This document shows positions 17,160 through 24,884 of a stretch of DNA of 64,000 bases, one piece after another; positions within the stretch are counted from its first letter, which is position 1, and each line of letters begins with the position of its first letter. The notes under the pieces are model-generated. The model was not told the origin of the DNA. It made no database searches and saw only the letters and a program-made list of their open reading frames with translations. Origin of the DNA: Alkalicoccus chagannorensis DSM 18086. GTDB lineage: Bacteria; Bacillota; Bacilli; Bacillales; Salisediminibacteriaceae. The translations under genes and the position numbers were made by a program. The stretch lies in the NCBI RefSeq assembly GCF_000429725.1, contig NZ_KE386944.1, positions 124,001-188,000 on the forward strand, read 5' to 3'.

Positions 17160-17335
17160 TGCAAGTGAAAGTAAGCATCCCGGACGCGATCCAGTCCCTC
17201 GCCAAGCAGCAGGGCTGGACACGCCGGAGATACGAAGACTACGCAAAAGCTTATCTGAGCAAAGTGCATCCGCGTCTACGCTTTATGGAATTGGATGGAC
17301 CGGATGCGCTTTGTAAAACCAAGGAGGACAACTAA
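17159..17335 (+). CDS. Hypothetical phage protein, 58 residues
   Basis: ATG overlaps the ssb stop (TGATG). The product is basic in its middle (QGWTRRRYEDYAKAYLSKV). No family recognised. Confidence 0.6.
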   Translation: MQVKVSIPDAIQSLAKQQGWTRRRYEDYAKAYLSKVHPRLRFMELDGPDALCKTKEDN

Positions 17336-17461
17336 ATGGGAGATATTACAGAAATGATTATGGAAGGTATCTTGTGCGACGTTTGCGGCGGTCTGGCTAT
17401 TACAGAGAACGAACAAGAACCTGGACACCCACAGACTTGTGAAGATTGTGAGGAGGACTAA
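17336..17461 (+). CDS. 41-residue zinc-ribbon-like protein
   Basis: AAGGAGG upstream and an immediate junction with the preceding stop support translation. Two CxxC pairs (LCDVCGG and TCEDCEE) suggest a zinc site; the rest is acidic. Confidence 0.65.
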   Translation: MGDITEMIMEGILCDVCGGLAITENEQEPGHPQTCEDCEED

Positions 17462-17463
17462 CC

Positions 17464-17601
17464 ATGCCTAAACGCAAACGCCGCCGGAAGTGGCTGCTGC
17501 TGTTTCGACGGGAGGAAGGCTACAAGGTCTGGCGGTACGAGCCGCTCAGAAAAGATGAGATCAATGCTAGAAAGCGGCAAGGCTGGAGAGTGTGGCATTA
17601 A
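17464..17601 (+). CDS. 45-residue basic phage protein
   Basis: The N-terminus is strongly basic (PKRKRRRKW) and the rest is rich in Trp and Arg, suggesting nucleic-acid binding. Its ribosome site (GAGGAGG) lies inside the end of the previous gene. Confidence 0.6.
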   Translation: MPKRKRRRKWLLLFRREEGYKVWRYEPLRKDEINARKRQGWRVWH

Positions 17602-17625
17602 ACAACATGAAGGGAGAGGCGGTTA

Positions 17626-18432
17626 TTGAAGGGGTATATCAAAGATTATCGCAAAGAACTGGAAAGCGAGATATGGCTTATGCCGCCTCTCTATCATCGT
17701 GTTTGGCAGTTTCTGAAGTACAAAGTCAATCACAAGGAAAACGTGGTGCCAATGAGCGACGGTTCAACACTGACGATTCAAGAGGGGCAGCATCTAACGT
17801 CCGTCCGAAAGATAGCGAAAGGCATAGGCTACTACGAGCAAGGCGCATGGAAAGAGCCCAACCCGAAAACAATCCAAAGAATACTCGACTGGTTAAAGAA
17901 AAAAGACATGATCTCTATAAGTACCGGACATGGTAACAGCAAGTACACACTAATAACCCTTACGCAATGGGAATCTTACCAGTCGAAAGATAGAGAAGGT
18001 AACAGTGAGTACACAGCTAGTACACAGCTGATGGAGAGAAACAAGAATGAGAAGAATGAAAAGAATGAGGAAAAGAAAGAGAGTCCCAAATTGAAATTTG
18101 AGACGCACCATTTAAAGCTGGCGGAATTGCTGTTTAAAAAAATAAAAGAAAACGATCCGGGAGCGAAAGAGCCGAACTTAGAAAAATGGGCGCACACCTT
18201 CCGGCTGATGATGGAGAGAGACGATCGACCAGGCAAGGAGATACAAGAGTTAATCATGTGGTCGCAGGACAATGACTTTTGGAAGTCGAACATCCTGTCC
18301 GCAAGCAAGCTAAGGGAGAAGTATTCCACCTTAAAAATGCAAAGGGAGTATGAGAATAACAAAACTCTCAAGCTTGTAAATGGCGGCAAGAATAGCAATT
18401 ACGATCCTTTAGCTAAATTTAGAGAGGAATAG
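17626..18432 (+). CDS. Phage replication initiator, DnaD-like
   Basis: The 268-residue protein opens with a winged-helix region ('YIKDYRKELESEIWLMPPLYHRVWQFLKYKVNH'). A charged linker (KNEKNEKNEEKKE) joins it to a C-terminal helical domain. This matches phage replisome-organiser proteins that load the helicase machinery at the origin. It is followed by a helicase loader and a DnaB helicase, the expected partners. The TTG start has a weak AGGCGG ribosome site. No obvious iteron array is visible within the gene. Confidence 0.78.
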   Translation: MKGYIKDYRKELESEIWLMPPLYHRVWQFLKYKVNHKENVVPMSDGSTLTIQEGQHLTSVRKIAKGIGYYEQGAWKEPNPKTIQRILDWLKKKDMISISTGHGNSKYTLITLTQWESYQSKDREGNSEYTASTQLMERNKNEKNEKNEEKKESPKLKFETHHLKLAELLFKKIKENDPGAKEPNLEKWAHTFRLMMERDDRPGKEIQELIMWSQDNDFWKSNILSASKLREKYSTLKMQREYENNKTLKLVNGGKNSNYDPLAKFREE

Positions 18433-18442
18433 AGGTGCAACG

Positions 18443-18772
18443 ATGGAGCGAAAGCAAGCAGTTGCAGTTATCGACACAATTATGCAGCTTTATCCAAGAG
18501 CAGAATTTACAGAAAAGAAGATAGAAATCCTGATAGCCGCTCTCCAAAAGATGGACTATAAGGGCGTCATGAAGAACCTGGAGGCATACGTTGCTGAAAA
18601 GCCATATCCGCCTACTGTGGCAGAAATAGCATCCTACCCACCTGAACCCAACGAGCATTTCAAAAAACAGCAGGAGTGGGAACGTGAGGCAGCCAAAGTG
18701 CCACAGGAAAAGAAAGAGGAGTTCCGCCGCAAAATGAAGCAGGCGATTCGGCAGGTGAATACTCATGGCTGA
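18443..18772 (+). CDS. Helicase loader (G39P-like)
   Basis: This 109-residue protein resembles the SPP1 G39P family ('loader and inhibitor of G40P'). Hallmarks are an N-terminal helical domain (DTIMQLYPRAEFTEKKIEIL), 'MDYKGVMKNLEAYVAEKPYPPTVAEI' and a charged tail. It should bind the DnaB-type helicase encoded next and deliver it to the initiator complex. Confidence 0.8.
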   Translation: MERKQAVAVIDTIMQLYPRAEFTEKKIEILIAALQKMDYKGVMKNLEAYVAEKPYPPTVAEIASYPPEPNEHFKKQQEWEREAAKVPQEKKEEFRRKMKQAIRQVNTHG

Positions 18773-20054
18773 CCGCAGAGAATTAGAAGAGTCGCTGTTA
18801 GGATCGTTCTTCCTTGAGCCATCGCTCATACAAGAATCCAGAATCGAACCAGACATGATGCAGCACGTTGCGACCAAAACTATTTACGAGGGCATGGTCC
18901 GACTGAGAGAAGAAGGCACTGGCATTGATGTCATGACGCTGATCGACCGTGTGAATCCAGAGGTACTCGATCAAAGTGGCGGAATAGAGTATCTGGCCCA
19001 GATAGCCGCATCTGTACCGACTACCTCCCACTTTAAGCATTATGAACAGCGCATCATTGAGCATTACAAGTTGGAAGAAGCACGGCGGGCGGCGACCCAG
19101 TATATCAACGATGTATCCGAGGACAATCTGCATGCATTAAAACAGCGATTGGATCAGGTTGAGGAGATCCGATCCACGGCAGACTCCAAGAGCTTCCGTG
19201 ATGTCGTGTTAGAGGTGGCGGACGACATGCACGGTATCGGCGTTACCACCGGACACCTGACCGGATTATACGATTTTGACCGCATGACCGGAGGGTTACA
19301 ACAGACAGACCTCATCATCGTGGCTGCACGCCCCTCTATGGGCAAAACAGCCTTCTCGCTGGAGTTAGCCTCCTCCCAGACCAAAAACGGCAAGACAAGC
19401 CATTTCTTCAGCTTAGAGATGGGGGCAAAACAATTGGTCAAGCGATTGATTAGCGCACAGGGGAATATCGACGGGGCTAAGTGGAGAGACCCAGAACGAT
19501 TGTTTGCAGAGCAGGACTACCAAAAAGCGATCTATGCCATGGATGAGCTTAGCAAGTGGGATTTCCGCATCCATGAGAACGATCGGACGGTCGCTGACAT
19601 CCGAGCCAAGATCCGGCAGGCGGTAAACAAAGAACCGGACGGGGATCACATTGTCATCATCGATTACCTGCAGCTTATCACCGGCGGCGGAAGATTTGAG
19701 AACCGTGTCCAGGAAGTCGGTTATATCACACGAGAGCTCAAACTGCTGGCAAAGGAGATGGAGATCCCGATTGTTTTACTCTCTCAACTCTCGCGAGGGG
19801 TGGAGCAGAGGCAAGATAAACGTCCGATGATGTCGGATATTCGAGAGTCCGGCAACGTAGAGCAGGATGCGGATGTGATTGCTTTCCTCTACCGCGATGA
19901 CTACTACAACCAGGAGTCTGAGCTCAAAGACATTATCGAGGTGATCATCGCTAAGCAGCGGAACGGACCAATCGGGACGGCGGAACTCGCTTTTGTTAAA
20001 GAGCACAACAAGTTTTTGAATCTCGAAAGCAACCTAGAGGAGGTGCCGGTATGA
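18765..20054 (+). CDS. dnaB: Replicative DNA helicase, DnaB family
   Basis: The 429-residue helicase has an N-terminal helical domain (residues 1-100) and a RecA-like motor. Walker A is ARPSMGKTAF, Walker B VIIDYLQLI, and the C-terminal motifs 'VLLSQLSRGVEQR' and 'SGNVEQDADVIAFLYRD' are present. It unwinds the phage replication fork as a hexamer. It overlaps the loader gene by 8 nt. Confidence 0.95.
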   Translation: MADRRELEESLLGSFFLEPSLIQESRIEPDMMQHVATKTIYEGMVRLREEGTGIDVMTLIDRVNPEVLDQSGGIEYLAQIAASVPTTSHFKHYEQRIIEHYKLEEARRAATQYINDVSEDNLHALKQRLDQVEEIRSTADSKSFRDVVLEVADDMHGIGVTTGHLTGLYDFDRMTGGLQQTDLIIVAARPSMGKTAFSLELASSQTKNGKTSHFFSLEMGAKQLVKRLISAQGNIDGAKWRDPERLFAEQDYQKAIYAMDELSKWDFRIHENDRTVADIRAKIRQAVNKEPDGDHIVIIDYLQLITGGGRFENRVQEVGYITRELKLLAKEMEIPIVLLSQLSRGVEQRQDKRPMMSDIRESGNVEQDADVIAFLYRDDYYNQESELKDIIEVIIAKQRNGPIGTAELAFVKEHNKFLNLESNLEEVPV

Positions 20055-20275
20055 TGCACAAAGTTGTTTTTACCCTTTTGCGGATGCATTACGAAACAAC
20101 AGGAGAAATATTGGAGCACAAACGATTTTTAGAGTGTGTTAAGGACTACAACGCTGATGACATTAGTTATGGAATACAAATGTTCAGCCGCTGGTTGGAT
20201 AGACAGGAGGCAAACAATGCAGCTAAGGAAAGCCACGCTACAGGAGAGCATCGTGAAGCGCAATATACAACTTAA
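20051..20275 (+). CDS. Hypothetical phage protein, 74 residues
   Basis: It overlaps the dnaB stop and is mostly helical with a polar tail. No family recognised. Confidence 0.6.
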   Translation: MMHKVVFTLLRMHYETTGEILEHKRFLECVKDYNADDISYGIQMFSRWLDRQEANNAAKESHATGEHREAQYTT

Positions 20276-20465
20276 GCAAAAAATACGAGAACAGGACTTC
20301 GAAATGGAGGAAAAGGATCAACTGCTGGAGCATCAGCAGGTCAAGATCCGGCAGCTCTTGGCACAGGAAGCCTACCTGCTCAATCGACTACAAAAAGCGG
20401 AGGAGGACAAGCATGCAAGTCACCGAGGAACGTATCAGGCTGCTGAACAAGCAAAAAGAGATTGA
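20217..20465 (+). CDS. Coiled-coil phage protein, 82 residues
   Basis: AGGAGG seven nt upstream selects ATG 20217, inside the 3' end of the preceding gene in another frame. The product is almost all heptad-like helix (KIREQDFEMEEKDQLLEHQQ). Function unknown. Confidence 0.6.
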   Translation: MQLRKATLQESIVKRNIQLKQKIREQDFEMEEKDQLLEHQQVKIRQLLAQEAYLLNRLQKAEEDKHASHRGTYQAAEQAKRD

Positions 20466-20811
20466 GAATACCATCTGCTATAACTGTCCGCGCGGCAAAC
20501 CATCTGACGCGGCGCACAAGGTCTATACGGCGTTTATGAGAGACAACTGCTTATCGGACTGTCCCACCGGTCAACGTTTGCAGGAAATAGGCGCAAGGTT
20601 GCTGGGCGAAGATTTTAAGCAAATCAACAAAGGCAATTTTGACTATGATGCTTACGTGTATTACAGAGCAAACGGGTACACGGTCACGCAAATATCCGAG
20701 ATTCTAAAGACCAACGCCACCACGATCAAGAAAAACAGAGACGCTGCCGGTCATCCAGTCAAGGATCAGGAGCTTTGTAAGCAGATTTTAGCTGGGCGTG
20801 TGGCGCATTAG
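20413..20811 (+). CDS. Zinc-finger and HTH-like phage protein, 132 residues
   Basis: The N-terminal half has a Cys cluster (ICYNCPRGK, then DNCLSDCPTG) like the zinc-finger domain of Bacillus phage early proteins. The C-terminal half reads like a helix-turn-helix ('YVYYRANGYTVTQISEILKTNATTIKKNR'). It may be a small DNA-binding regulator. Confidence 0.72.
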   Translation: MQVTEERIRLLNKQKEIENTICYNCPRGKPSDAAHKVYTAFMRDNCLSDCPTGQRLQEIGARLLGEDFKQINKGNFDYDAYVYYRANGYTVTQISEILKTNATTIKKNRDAAGHPVKDQELCKQILAGRVAH

Positions 20812-20838
20812 AACGAAAATGTGAAAGGAGTGATTGTA

Positions 20839-21015
20839 ATGGGAGAAAAACCGAAAGTAGATTTAGATAATTGGAACCAGCAGCTAATTATCACTGGTAT
20901 GACTGGATTAGTCAAAGATGAAGGCTACACACCAAGAGAGGTTTTTATGTTACTTGATGAAATAGAAAAAGATACGTTTCATGCGCTGTCTGAAATCCGA
21001 AAGGGTAACGCGTAA
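20839..21015 (+). CDS. Hypothetical phage protein, 58 residues
   Basis: AAAGGAG points to ATG 20839. The helical, acidic product has no recognised domain. Confidence 0.6.
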   Translation: MGEKPKVDLDNWNQQLIITGMTGLVKDEGYTPREVFMLLDEIEKDTFHALSEIRKGNA

Positions 21016-21062
21016 AACGCCGATGATGCGAAGTGAAACGCGAAAAGGGAGGAATTAGTAGA

Positions 21063-21251
21063 ATGAAGATGCAGAGAGCGTATCTAATCAAAGGTACAGA
21101 GAAAGTGGTTATTCAAAAATCAATGGCACCGGATGTTAGCGAGGATGGATTTCAGGAAGTTATGGTGTTTGTCCCTATGGATGAGATAAAAATGTGGGCT
21201 GAAGAGATAGAGATGATGGGATTGGATGAAGATGATGAGGAATATTTCTAA
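21063..21251 (+). CDS. Hypothetical phage protein, 62 residues
   Basis: GGGAGG before ATG 21063 decides the start. The product is acidic, ending in DDEEYF. Its leader carries the sequence CCGATGATGCG, which recurs before the next gene. Confidence 0.6.
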   Translation: MKMQRAYLIKGTEKVVIQKSMAPDVSEDGFQEVMVFVPMDEIKMWAEEIEMMGLDEDDEEYF

Positions 21252-21289
21252 ATCCGCCGATGATGCGAAATAAAAGGGAGGAATAAACG

Positions 21290-21385
21290 ATGAATAAAAT
21301 CAACCACTGCGCAAAATGCGGGCATCCGACGTTATTAAACCAGAAACTATGTGCCTTGTGTGACAGAGATGAGAGGGAGGGTTAA
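21290..21385 (+). CDS. 31-residue zinc-ribbon micro-protein
   Basis: It has GGGAGG upstream and two CxxC pairs, HCAKCGH and LCALCDR, spaced as in zinc ribbons. The leader repeats the CCGATGATGCG element of the preceding gene. Confidence 0.6.
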   Translation: MNKINHCAKCGHPTLLNQKLCALCDRDEREG

Positions 21386-21388
21386 TAA

Positions 21389-21661
21389 ATGCATGAAATG
21401 ACACTGAAAGGATTGTTACGGGTTGGTCGCTCTTATTTTACAGAGCATGAAGCAAAATGGATGATCATTGGAGTGCAAGCCTATGGCAATGAAGTTGAAT
21501 GGATAATTAACCCGAAAGCAAACTTTAAAACAAAACTAGAATACTACGAACAAGCTTATAACGAGGATTTGACGCTAAAAGACAACAGCAATATAAAAAT
21601 CGTAGATTATGATTTCGTTGAGCACATTCTATTTGAGGATCCTGAAACGGAGGACGAGTGA
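21389..21661 (+). CDS. Hypothetical phage protein, 90 residues
   Basis: It follows the micro-protein by 3 nt with a GAGGGAGG site. The alpha/beta-like sequence contains 'FTEHEAKWMIIGVQAYGNEVEW'. No family recognised. Confidence 0.65.
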   Translation: MHEMTLKGLLRVGRSYFTEHEAKWMIIGVQAYGNEVEWIINPKANFKTKLEYYEQAYNEDLTLKDNSNIKIVDYDFVEHILFEDPETEDE

Positions 21662-21799
21662 ATGCACGGCGAGACACCCAAAGTCATCAAAACCAAAAAC
21701 GGCACACCGACGGTCATCGAATGGCTGGGGCAGCGTTATACGCTGACGCACCCGAGTCATACAAGGGGTAATCAGGAGATCCAGAGGAGGGCGCAGTGA
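21662..21799 (+). CDS. Hypothetical phage protein, 45 residues
   Basis: It starts directly after the preceding stop. The short basic protein has 'VIEWLGQRYTLTHPS'. Translation is inferred from tight packing rather than from a good ribosome site. Confidence 0.5.
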   Translation: MHGETPKVIKTKNGTPTVIEWLGQRYTLTHPSHTRGNQEIQRRAQ

Positions 21800-21948
21800 T
21801 GATATACGTATTCCAGACGCTGCTGATCCTGATGATGCTTATCAGTTTTATTGGGGCTATCAGCAGCAAAGAAAAGGACATCCAGCAGATGATGGCGATG
21901 TCGTCCGCAGTAACCGTGGTGGCTTTGACTATAACTTTTGTTTATTGA
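21799..21948 (+). CDS. 49-residue membrane protein
   Basis: Its ATG overlaps the preceding stop and AGAGGAGG lies upstream. Two hydrophobic helices (residues 2-21 and 36-49) flank a polar loop, so it is a small bitopic or hairpin membrane protein. Confidence 0.55.
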   Translation: MIYVFQTLLILMMLISFIGAISSKEKDIQQMMAMSSAVTVVALTITFVY

Positions 21949-21965
21949 AAGAGGAGGGCAAAGTG

Positions 21966-22322
21966 ATGCCGACATGGAGAGTGACGATCAAAGAGGCGAG
22001 GCAAACGAGTAACTATATCTGGCAGTGCCTGGCGATCGGGGAGTACGGCGAGGATCTGTCGGTGACGTTTTTTAAAAGGCAGCCTCAAGTAGGAGAGGAA
22101 TTGATTTTAAACGGCAAACACGATTACAACCGATCCGGCACAAAAGCGGATATCCAGTATCTGCGGGCTGAGCCGGTAGGTGATAATCCCACCTTAGACC
22201 AGGCAGGGGCGATCGACGGCAACTTTATAGCAGACCGGTGGATTAACAAGGAGACCAAGGAGTTTATCAGATTTCATCATAGGTATTGGAGGTCAGAGCA
22301 TGGATCTAAAACAACTGTTTGA
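21966..22322 (+). CDS. Hypothetical phage protein, 118 residues
   Basis: AGAGGAGGG seven nt upstream supports ATG 21966. The sequence suggests a small beta-barrel (WRVTIKEARQTSNYIWQCLAIG). It overlaps the dUTPase start by 23 nt. No domain recognised. Confidence 0.65.
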   Translation: MPTWRVTIKEARQTSNYIWQCLAIGEYGEDLSVTFFKRQPQVGEELILNGKHDYNRSGTKADIQYLRAEPVGDNPTLDQAGAIDGNFIADRWINKETKEFIRFHHRYWRSEHGSKTTV

Positions 22323-22926
22323 TATGCAGCGGAATCTTGACGAGGACATCGTAGCCAACAAGGGACTGGAGGGCGTTGATACGCTTCCGGACAAGGTGCT
22401 GGCTCTGATCGTAGAGCTGGGCGAGTGCGCCAATGAGTGGCGTGGATTTAAATTCTGGAGCGAGGATCAGGAGCCAAGAAATGAAGTTGTGAAGATTATC
22501 GCATGCGATAACTGCGACGGGACTAGTATCGACCCCGTCATACAAGAATCGTGCGCGGTGTGTGAAGGCGACGGAGTGATAGGTGATGGATATGAAAATA
22601 AGCTGCTAGAAGAATACGTGGATTGTCTGCATTTTCTGCTATCTATCGGGTTGGAGATTGATGACGAGATAGGAGATTGGGATTTATCGGAGTTTCACAG
22701 CTTCATGATTGATGATATCACAGAGCAATTTACCCTTGTTTCGCAAGTTGCTGCAGAGCTAAGAGGTGTAAAAGGAGATGAGGAGAGAGAGTATTTTGTT
22801 CTAAAAATGGCCTTCAGTTATTTCTTAGGTTTAGGCGAGATGCTCGGCTTTTCTTGGGAGGATATCACAGAGGCATATATGGACAAGAACAAGACGAACC
22901 ATGAGCGGCAGGTGAATGGGTATTGA
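22300..22926 (+). CDS. Dimeric (all-alpha) dUTPase with a cysteine-rich insertion
   Basis: The protein matches the dUTPase_2/MazG-like fold: DTLPDKVLALIVELGECANEWRGFKFWS, LLEEYVDCLHFLLSIGLE and the C-terminal KNKTNHERQ...GY. It converts dUTP to dUMP and keeps uracil out of phage DNA. Residues about 68-93 are an insertion between the first two metal-binding helices with CDNCDG and CAVCEGDG, i.e. two CxxCxG units like the DnaJ zinc finger. Without the insert the protein has the usual size (about 170-180 residues). Confidence 0.85.
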   Translation: MDLKQLFDMQRNLDEDIVANKGLEGVDTLPDKVLALIVELGECANEWRGFKFWSEDQEPRNEVVKIIACDNCDGTSIDPVIQESCAVCEGDGVIGDGYENKLLEEYVDCLHFLLSIGLEIDDEIGDWDLSEFHSFMIDDITEQFTLVSQVAAELRGVKGDEEREYFVLKMAFSYFLGLGEMLGFSWEDITEAYMDKNKTNHERQVNGY

Positions 22927-23294
22927 TTACTCTCACCATTCCAGGGAAGCCGGTTCCTGCTGTGCGTATGACCGGTAGAGGGGCGCATGTAAAACCGAAT
23001 GCCAAAAGATATTTAGACTACAAAAGCAGTGTAGGGTGGCTGGCAAAGAGTCAATATAAGCAGCCTCCGATGACAGCAAACGTCGCTGTTAATGTCACTT
23101 TTTACATTCATGGGAAGGTTCGTGGCGACATCGACAACCTCTTTAAAAGCGTTACAGACGGACTCAATAAGATTATATACAAAGATGACAAACAGATTAC
23201 TCAAGCGGTTGCCGAGATTAAAAGCTGTGATAAGGATGAGGACCACGTTGTTATAGAGATAAAAGAGGCAAGGAAGGGGTGTGACGATGTTTGA
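22923..23294 (+). CDS. rusA: RusA-like Holliday junction resolvase
   Basis: The 123-residue protein has the RusA pattern: 'LTIPGKPVPAVRMTGRG' and the metal-binding segment 'RGDIDNLFKSVTDGLNKIIYKDDKQI', with the conserved Asp pair. It resolves branched DNA before packaging. The TTG start overlaps the dUTPase stop (TATTGA). Confidence 0.9.
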   Translation: MITLTIPGKPVPAVRMTGRGAHVKPNAKRYLDYKSSVGWLAKSQYKQPPMTANVAVNVTFYIHGKVRGDIDNLFKSVTDGLNKIIYKDDKQITQAVAEIKSCDKDEDHVVIEIKEARKGCDDV

Positions 23295-23457
23295 CTACCG
23301 CAAGTACACACAACCAGCAGAGGGATCAGGAGTCAAGGTGACGCATTGGACTCAAGAGGAAATAGAGGAACGCTGCCCGCCAGTGGAACGGTCGCTCTTG
23401 GATGAAGAAATCCACTACAACCAGTCGAAAATGCAAAATTGGAAGTGGAGTAGATAA
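23287..23457 (+). CDS. Hypothetical phage protein, 56 residues
   Basis: It overlaps the rusA stop and has AAGGGGTG upstream. The polar product has several Trp and Tyr residues and no recognised family. Confidence 0.55.
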   Translation: MFDYRKYTQPAEGSGVKVTHWTQEEIEERCPPVERSLLDEEIHYNQSKMQNWKWSR

Positions 23458-23464
23458 CAAAAAA

Positions 23465-23520
23465 GCCGCCCCTCTCAGGACGGCAGCGCCTACTGCTAGT
23501 ATATCACACTCTGGGAGGGG
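23465..23520 (+). promoter_or_regulatory. Leader hairpin that can mask the late-regulator ribosome site
   Basis: CCCCTCTCAG (23469-23478) is complementary over 10 bp (one G-U) to CTGGGAGGGG (23511-23520), which contains the Shine-Dalgarno of the next gene. A competing short stem, GCCG with CGGC (23465-23484), would free it. The arrangement suggests translational or attenuation control. Confidence 0.5.
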
Positions 23521-23524
23521 TAGG

Positions 23525-23959
23525 ATGACAACGATCGAGAGGAGCACCTACAAACAAATGGAGGAACTATGGTTTAACTATGAGCAGTTAGCTAAGGACG
23601 TACACAACATGCGTATGGACCTGATTAGTCCACACCAGGAAGTGGTAGACGAGAATACGGACGGCGGGAAGTCTGGACGCATCTCTGCGCCAACAGAAGC
23701 TATTGCGACCAGACTCGTCACAGACACTGAGCTCCACAAAAAAGAAGCTACCCTCACCGCCATAGAACGAGTGTATAACATGCTGCCGCCTGCGTATAGG
23801 AGACTGGCCATGATGCGATACTGGACCACGTACAACAAGCGAACATGGGAGGGCATCGCCTACCATCTCGGCATATGCGAAAGGCAGGCAAGGAGATGGA
23901 GAGACCAGATCATGCAGGCGACTCATGAAGAGATTCAAAATTCTTTCGAGAAAATTTGA
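23525..23959 (+). CDS. Late-gene transcriptional regulator, RinA/ArpU-like
   Basis: The 144-residue protein has a C-terminal sigma-4/HTH-like segment ('YRRLAMMRYWTTYNKRTWEGIAYHLGICERQARRWRDQIM') and a helical N-terminus. RinA/ArpU proteins switch on packaging, structural and lysis genes in Gram-positive phages, and this gene stands exactly between early and late modules. ATG 23525 follows GGGAGGGG; a longer frame from 23402 overlaps another gene and is not preferred. Confidence 0.8.
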   Translation: MTTIERSTYKQMEELWFNYEQLAKDVHNMRMDLISPHQEVVDENTDGGKSGRISAPTEAIATRLVTDTELHKKEATLTAIERVYNMLPPAYRRLAMMRYWTTYNKRTWEGIAYHLGICERQARRWRDQIMQATHEEIQNSFEKI

Positions 23960-24054
23960 AAATGTCCGTTTTCCCTCTTTTTTAGGTTATAAAATGCTAG
24001 TATGGAAGGCTGGAACGGGGAGGTCTACTCCTCATGCTTAGCCGCACCCTAGTG

Positions 24055-24203
24055 CCGAGCGTCTGGTTGAGCGCTTGTGCATTAGCAATCAACATATCGC
24101 GGGTGCGCAACCCCATTCCTCCTGAATGATTGCTGCCGCATGCGTGTATAGCGCACCCGCACATGTTCAAGGCGCGACTAGGATTTCCTGGCCGCGTCTT
24201 TTT
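24055..24203 (+). ncRNA. Candidate structured RNA with pseudoknot and terminator
   Basis: The space between regulator and terminase has a compact set of complementary segments. AGCAATCA (24084-24091) pairs with TGATTGCT (24127-24134), and GCGGGTGCGC (24099-24108) pairs with GCGCACCCGC (24151-24160). The two stems interlock, as in a pseudoknot. A terminator follows: GGCGCGACTAGG/CCTGGCCGCGTC (24171-24198) with five T residues. A TATAAA box at 23988 could start transcription. No protein frame fits. It may instead be a DNA packaging signal or leader. Confidence 0.5.
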
Positions 24204-24301
24204 ATTGTCTGCTTCCAGGGCACAAATGACAGAGCCGCGCGCTCAGCCCTGGAAAGAGCCAATAGAAAATGCCGTTATATCAACACTCGCATCTTGCAAA
24301 A

Positions 24302-24310
24302 TGGTATAAT
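24302..24310 (+). promoter_or_regulatory. Extended -10 promoter for the nuclease-like cargo gene
   Basis: TGGTATAAT is a perfect extended -10 (TGnTATAAT) without a clear -35. It lies 95 nt before the gene. A stem CCAGGGC/GCCCTGG (24215-24252) lies further upstream. Confidence 0.6.
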
Positions 24311-24404
24311 ATAGGTATGGAGATAGGCCTGTACAGCCGAAAAGGAAGCACCCACTTCCCTTCTCCATAATTTATAAATGGGTCTACTGTGGTAGGTGGG
24401 TAAT

Positions 24405-24884
24405 GTGAACTTGTCTCGAGAACAAACTTATGAAATTCTAAAGCAGCCCATACAATCAGATTTTTTAGGGAACGAAAAAGCTTTTGAAGCTCATTTGGTT
24501 GAACATCTTGAAGAGATAAACGATATGTTAAACCTTAGTAAAATAACTGCAATCGGACAGCAAAAGCAAATACGGTTCCAGGGTTCTCAAATCATTATGG
24601 ACATTCTTACTCGTCACGAAGATGGAAGTGCCACTATTTATGAGGTGAAAAAACCTAACTCTAAAAATGCTCATACATCTCCTTTTGCTCAAATGAGCGC
24701 AATAGGTCAATTACTTCTCTATCAAAATGTATTTCAGCACAAAACGAGCACTAAGCCGAGGTTGGTTCTTGCAGACAACAAGATTCACTTAAGAACATTT
24801 ATGGCTTTTGAAGGTAATGACTTACCAATCACTTTGTTGGAGTTTCAAAAAAATCAAATTTTCATTCCTTACAGGGCCTTTTAA
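24405..24884 (+). CDS. Small PD-(D/E)XK-nuclease-like protein (cargo gene)
   Basis: The roughly 159-residue protein has 'QIIMDILTRHEDGSATIYEVKK', where Asp, then Glu-Val-Lys about 14 residues later, fit the PD-(D/E)XK catalytic pattern. An upstream Glu (EAHLVEHLEEI) could complete the site. The gene is clearly AT-richer than its neighbours. It has its own promoter and a terminator overlapping its stop, so it is an independent transcription unit inserted between regulator and terminase. The start is either GTG 24405 (behind AGGTGGG) or GTG 24396. A role in host exclusion or defence is a guess. Confidence 0.65.
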   Translation: MNLSREQTYEILKQPIQSDFLGNEKAFEAHLVEHLEEINDMLNLSKITAIGQQKQIRFQGSQIIMDILTRHEDGSATIYEVKKPNSKNAHTSPFAQMSAIGQLLLYQNVFQHKTSTKPRLVLADNKIHLRTFMAFEGNDLPITLLEFQKNQIFIPYRAF

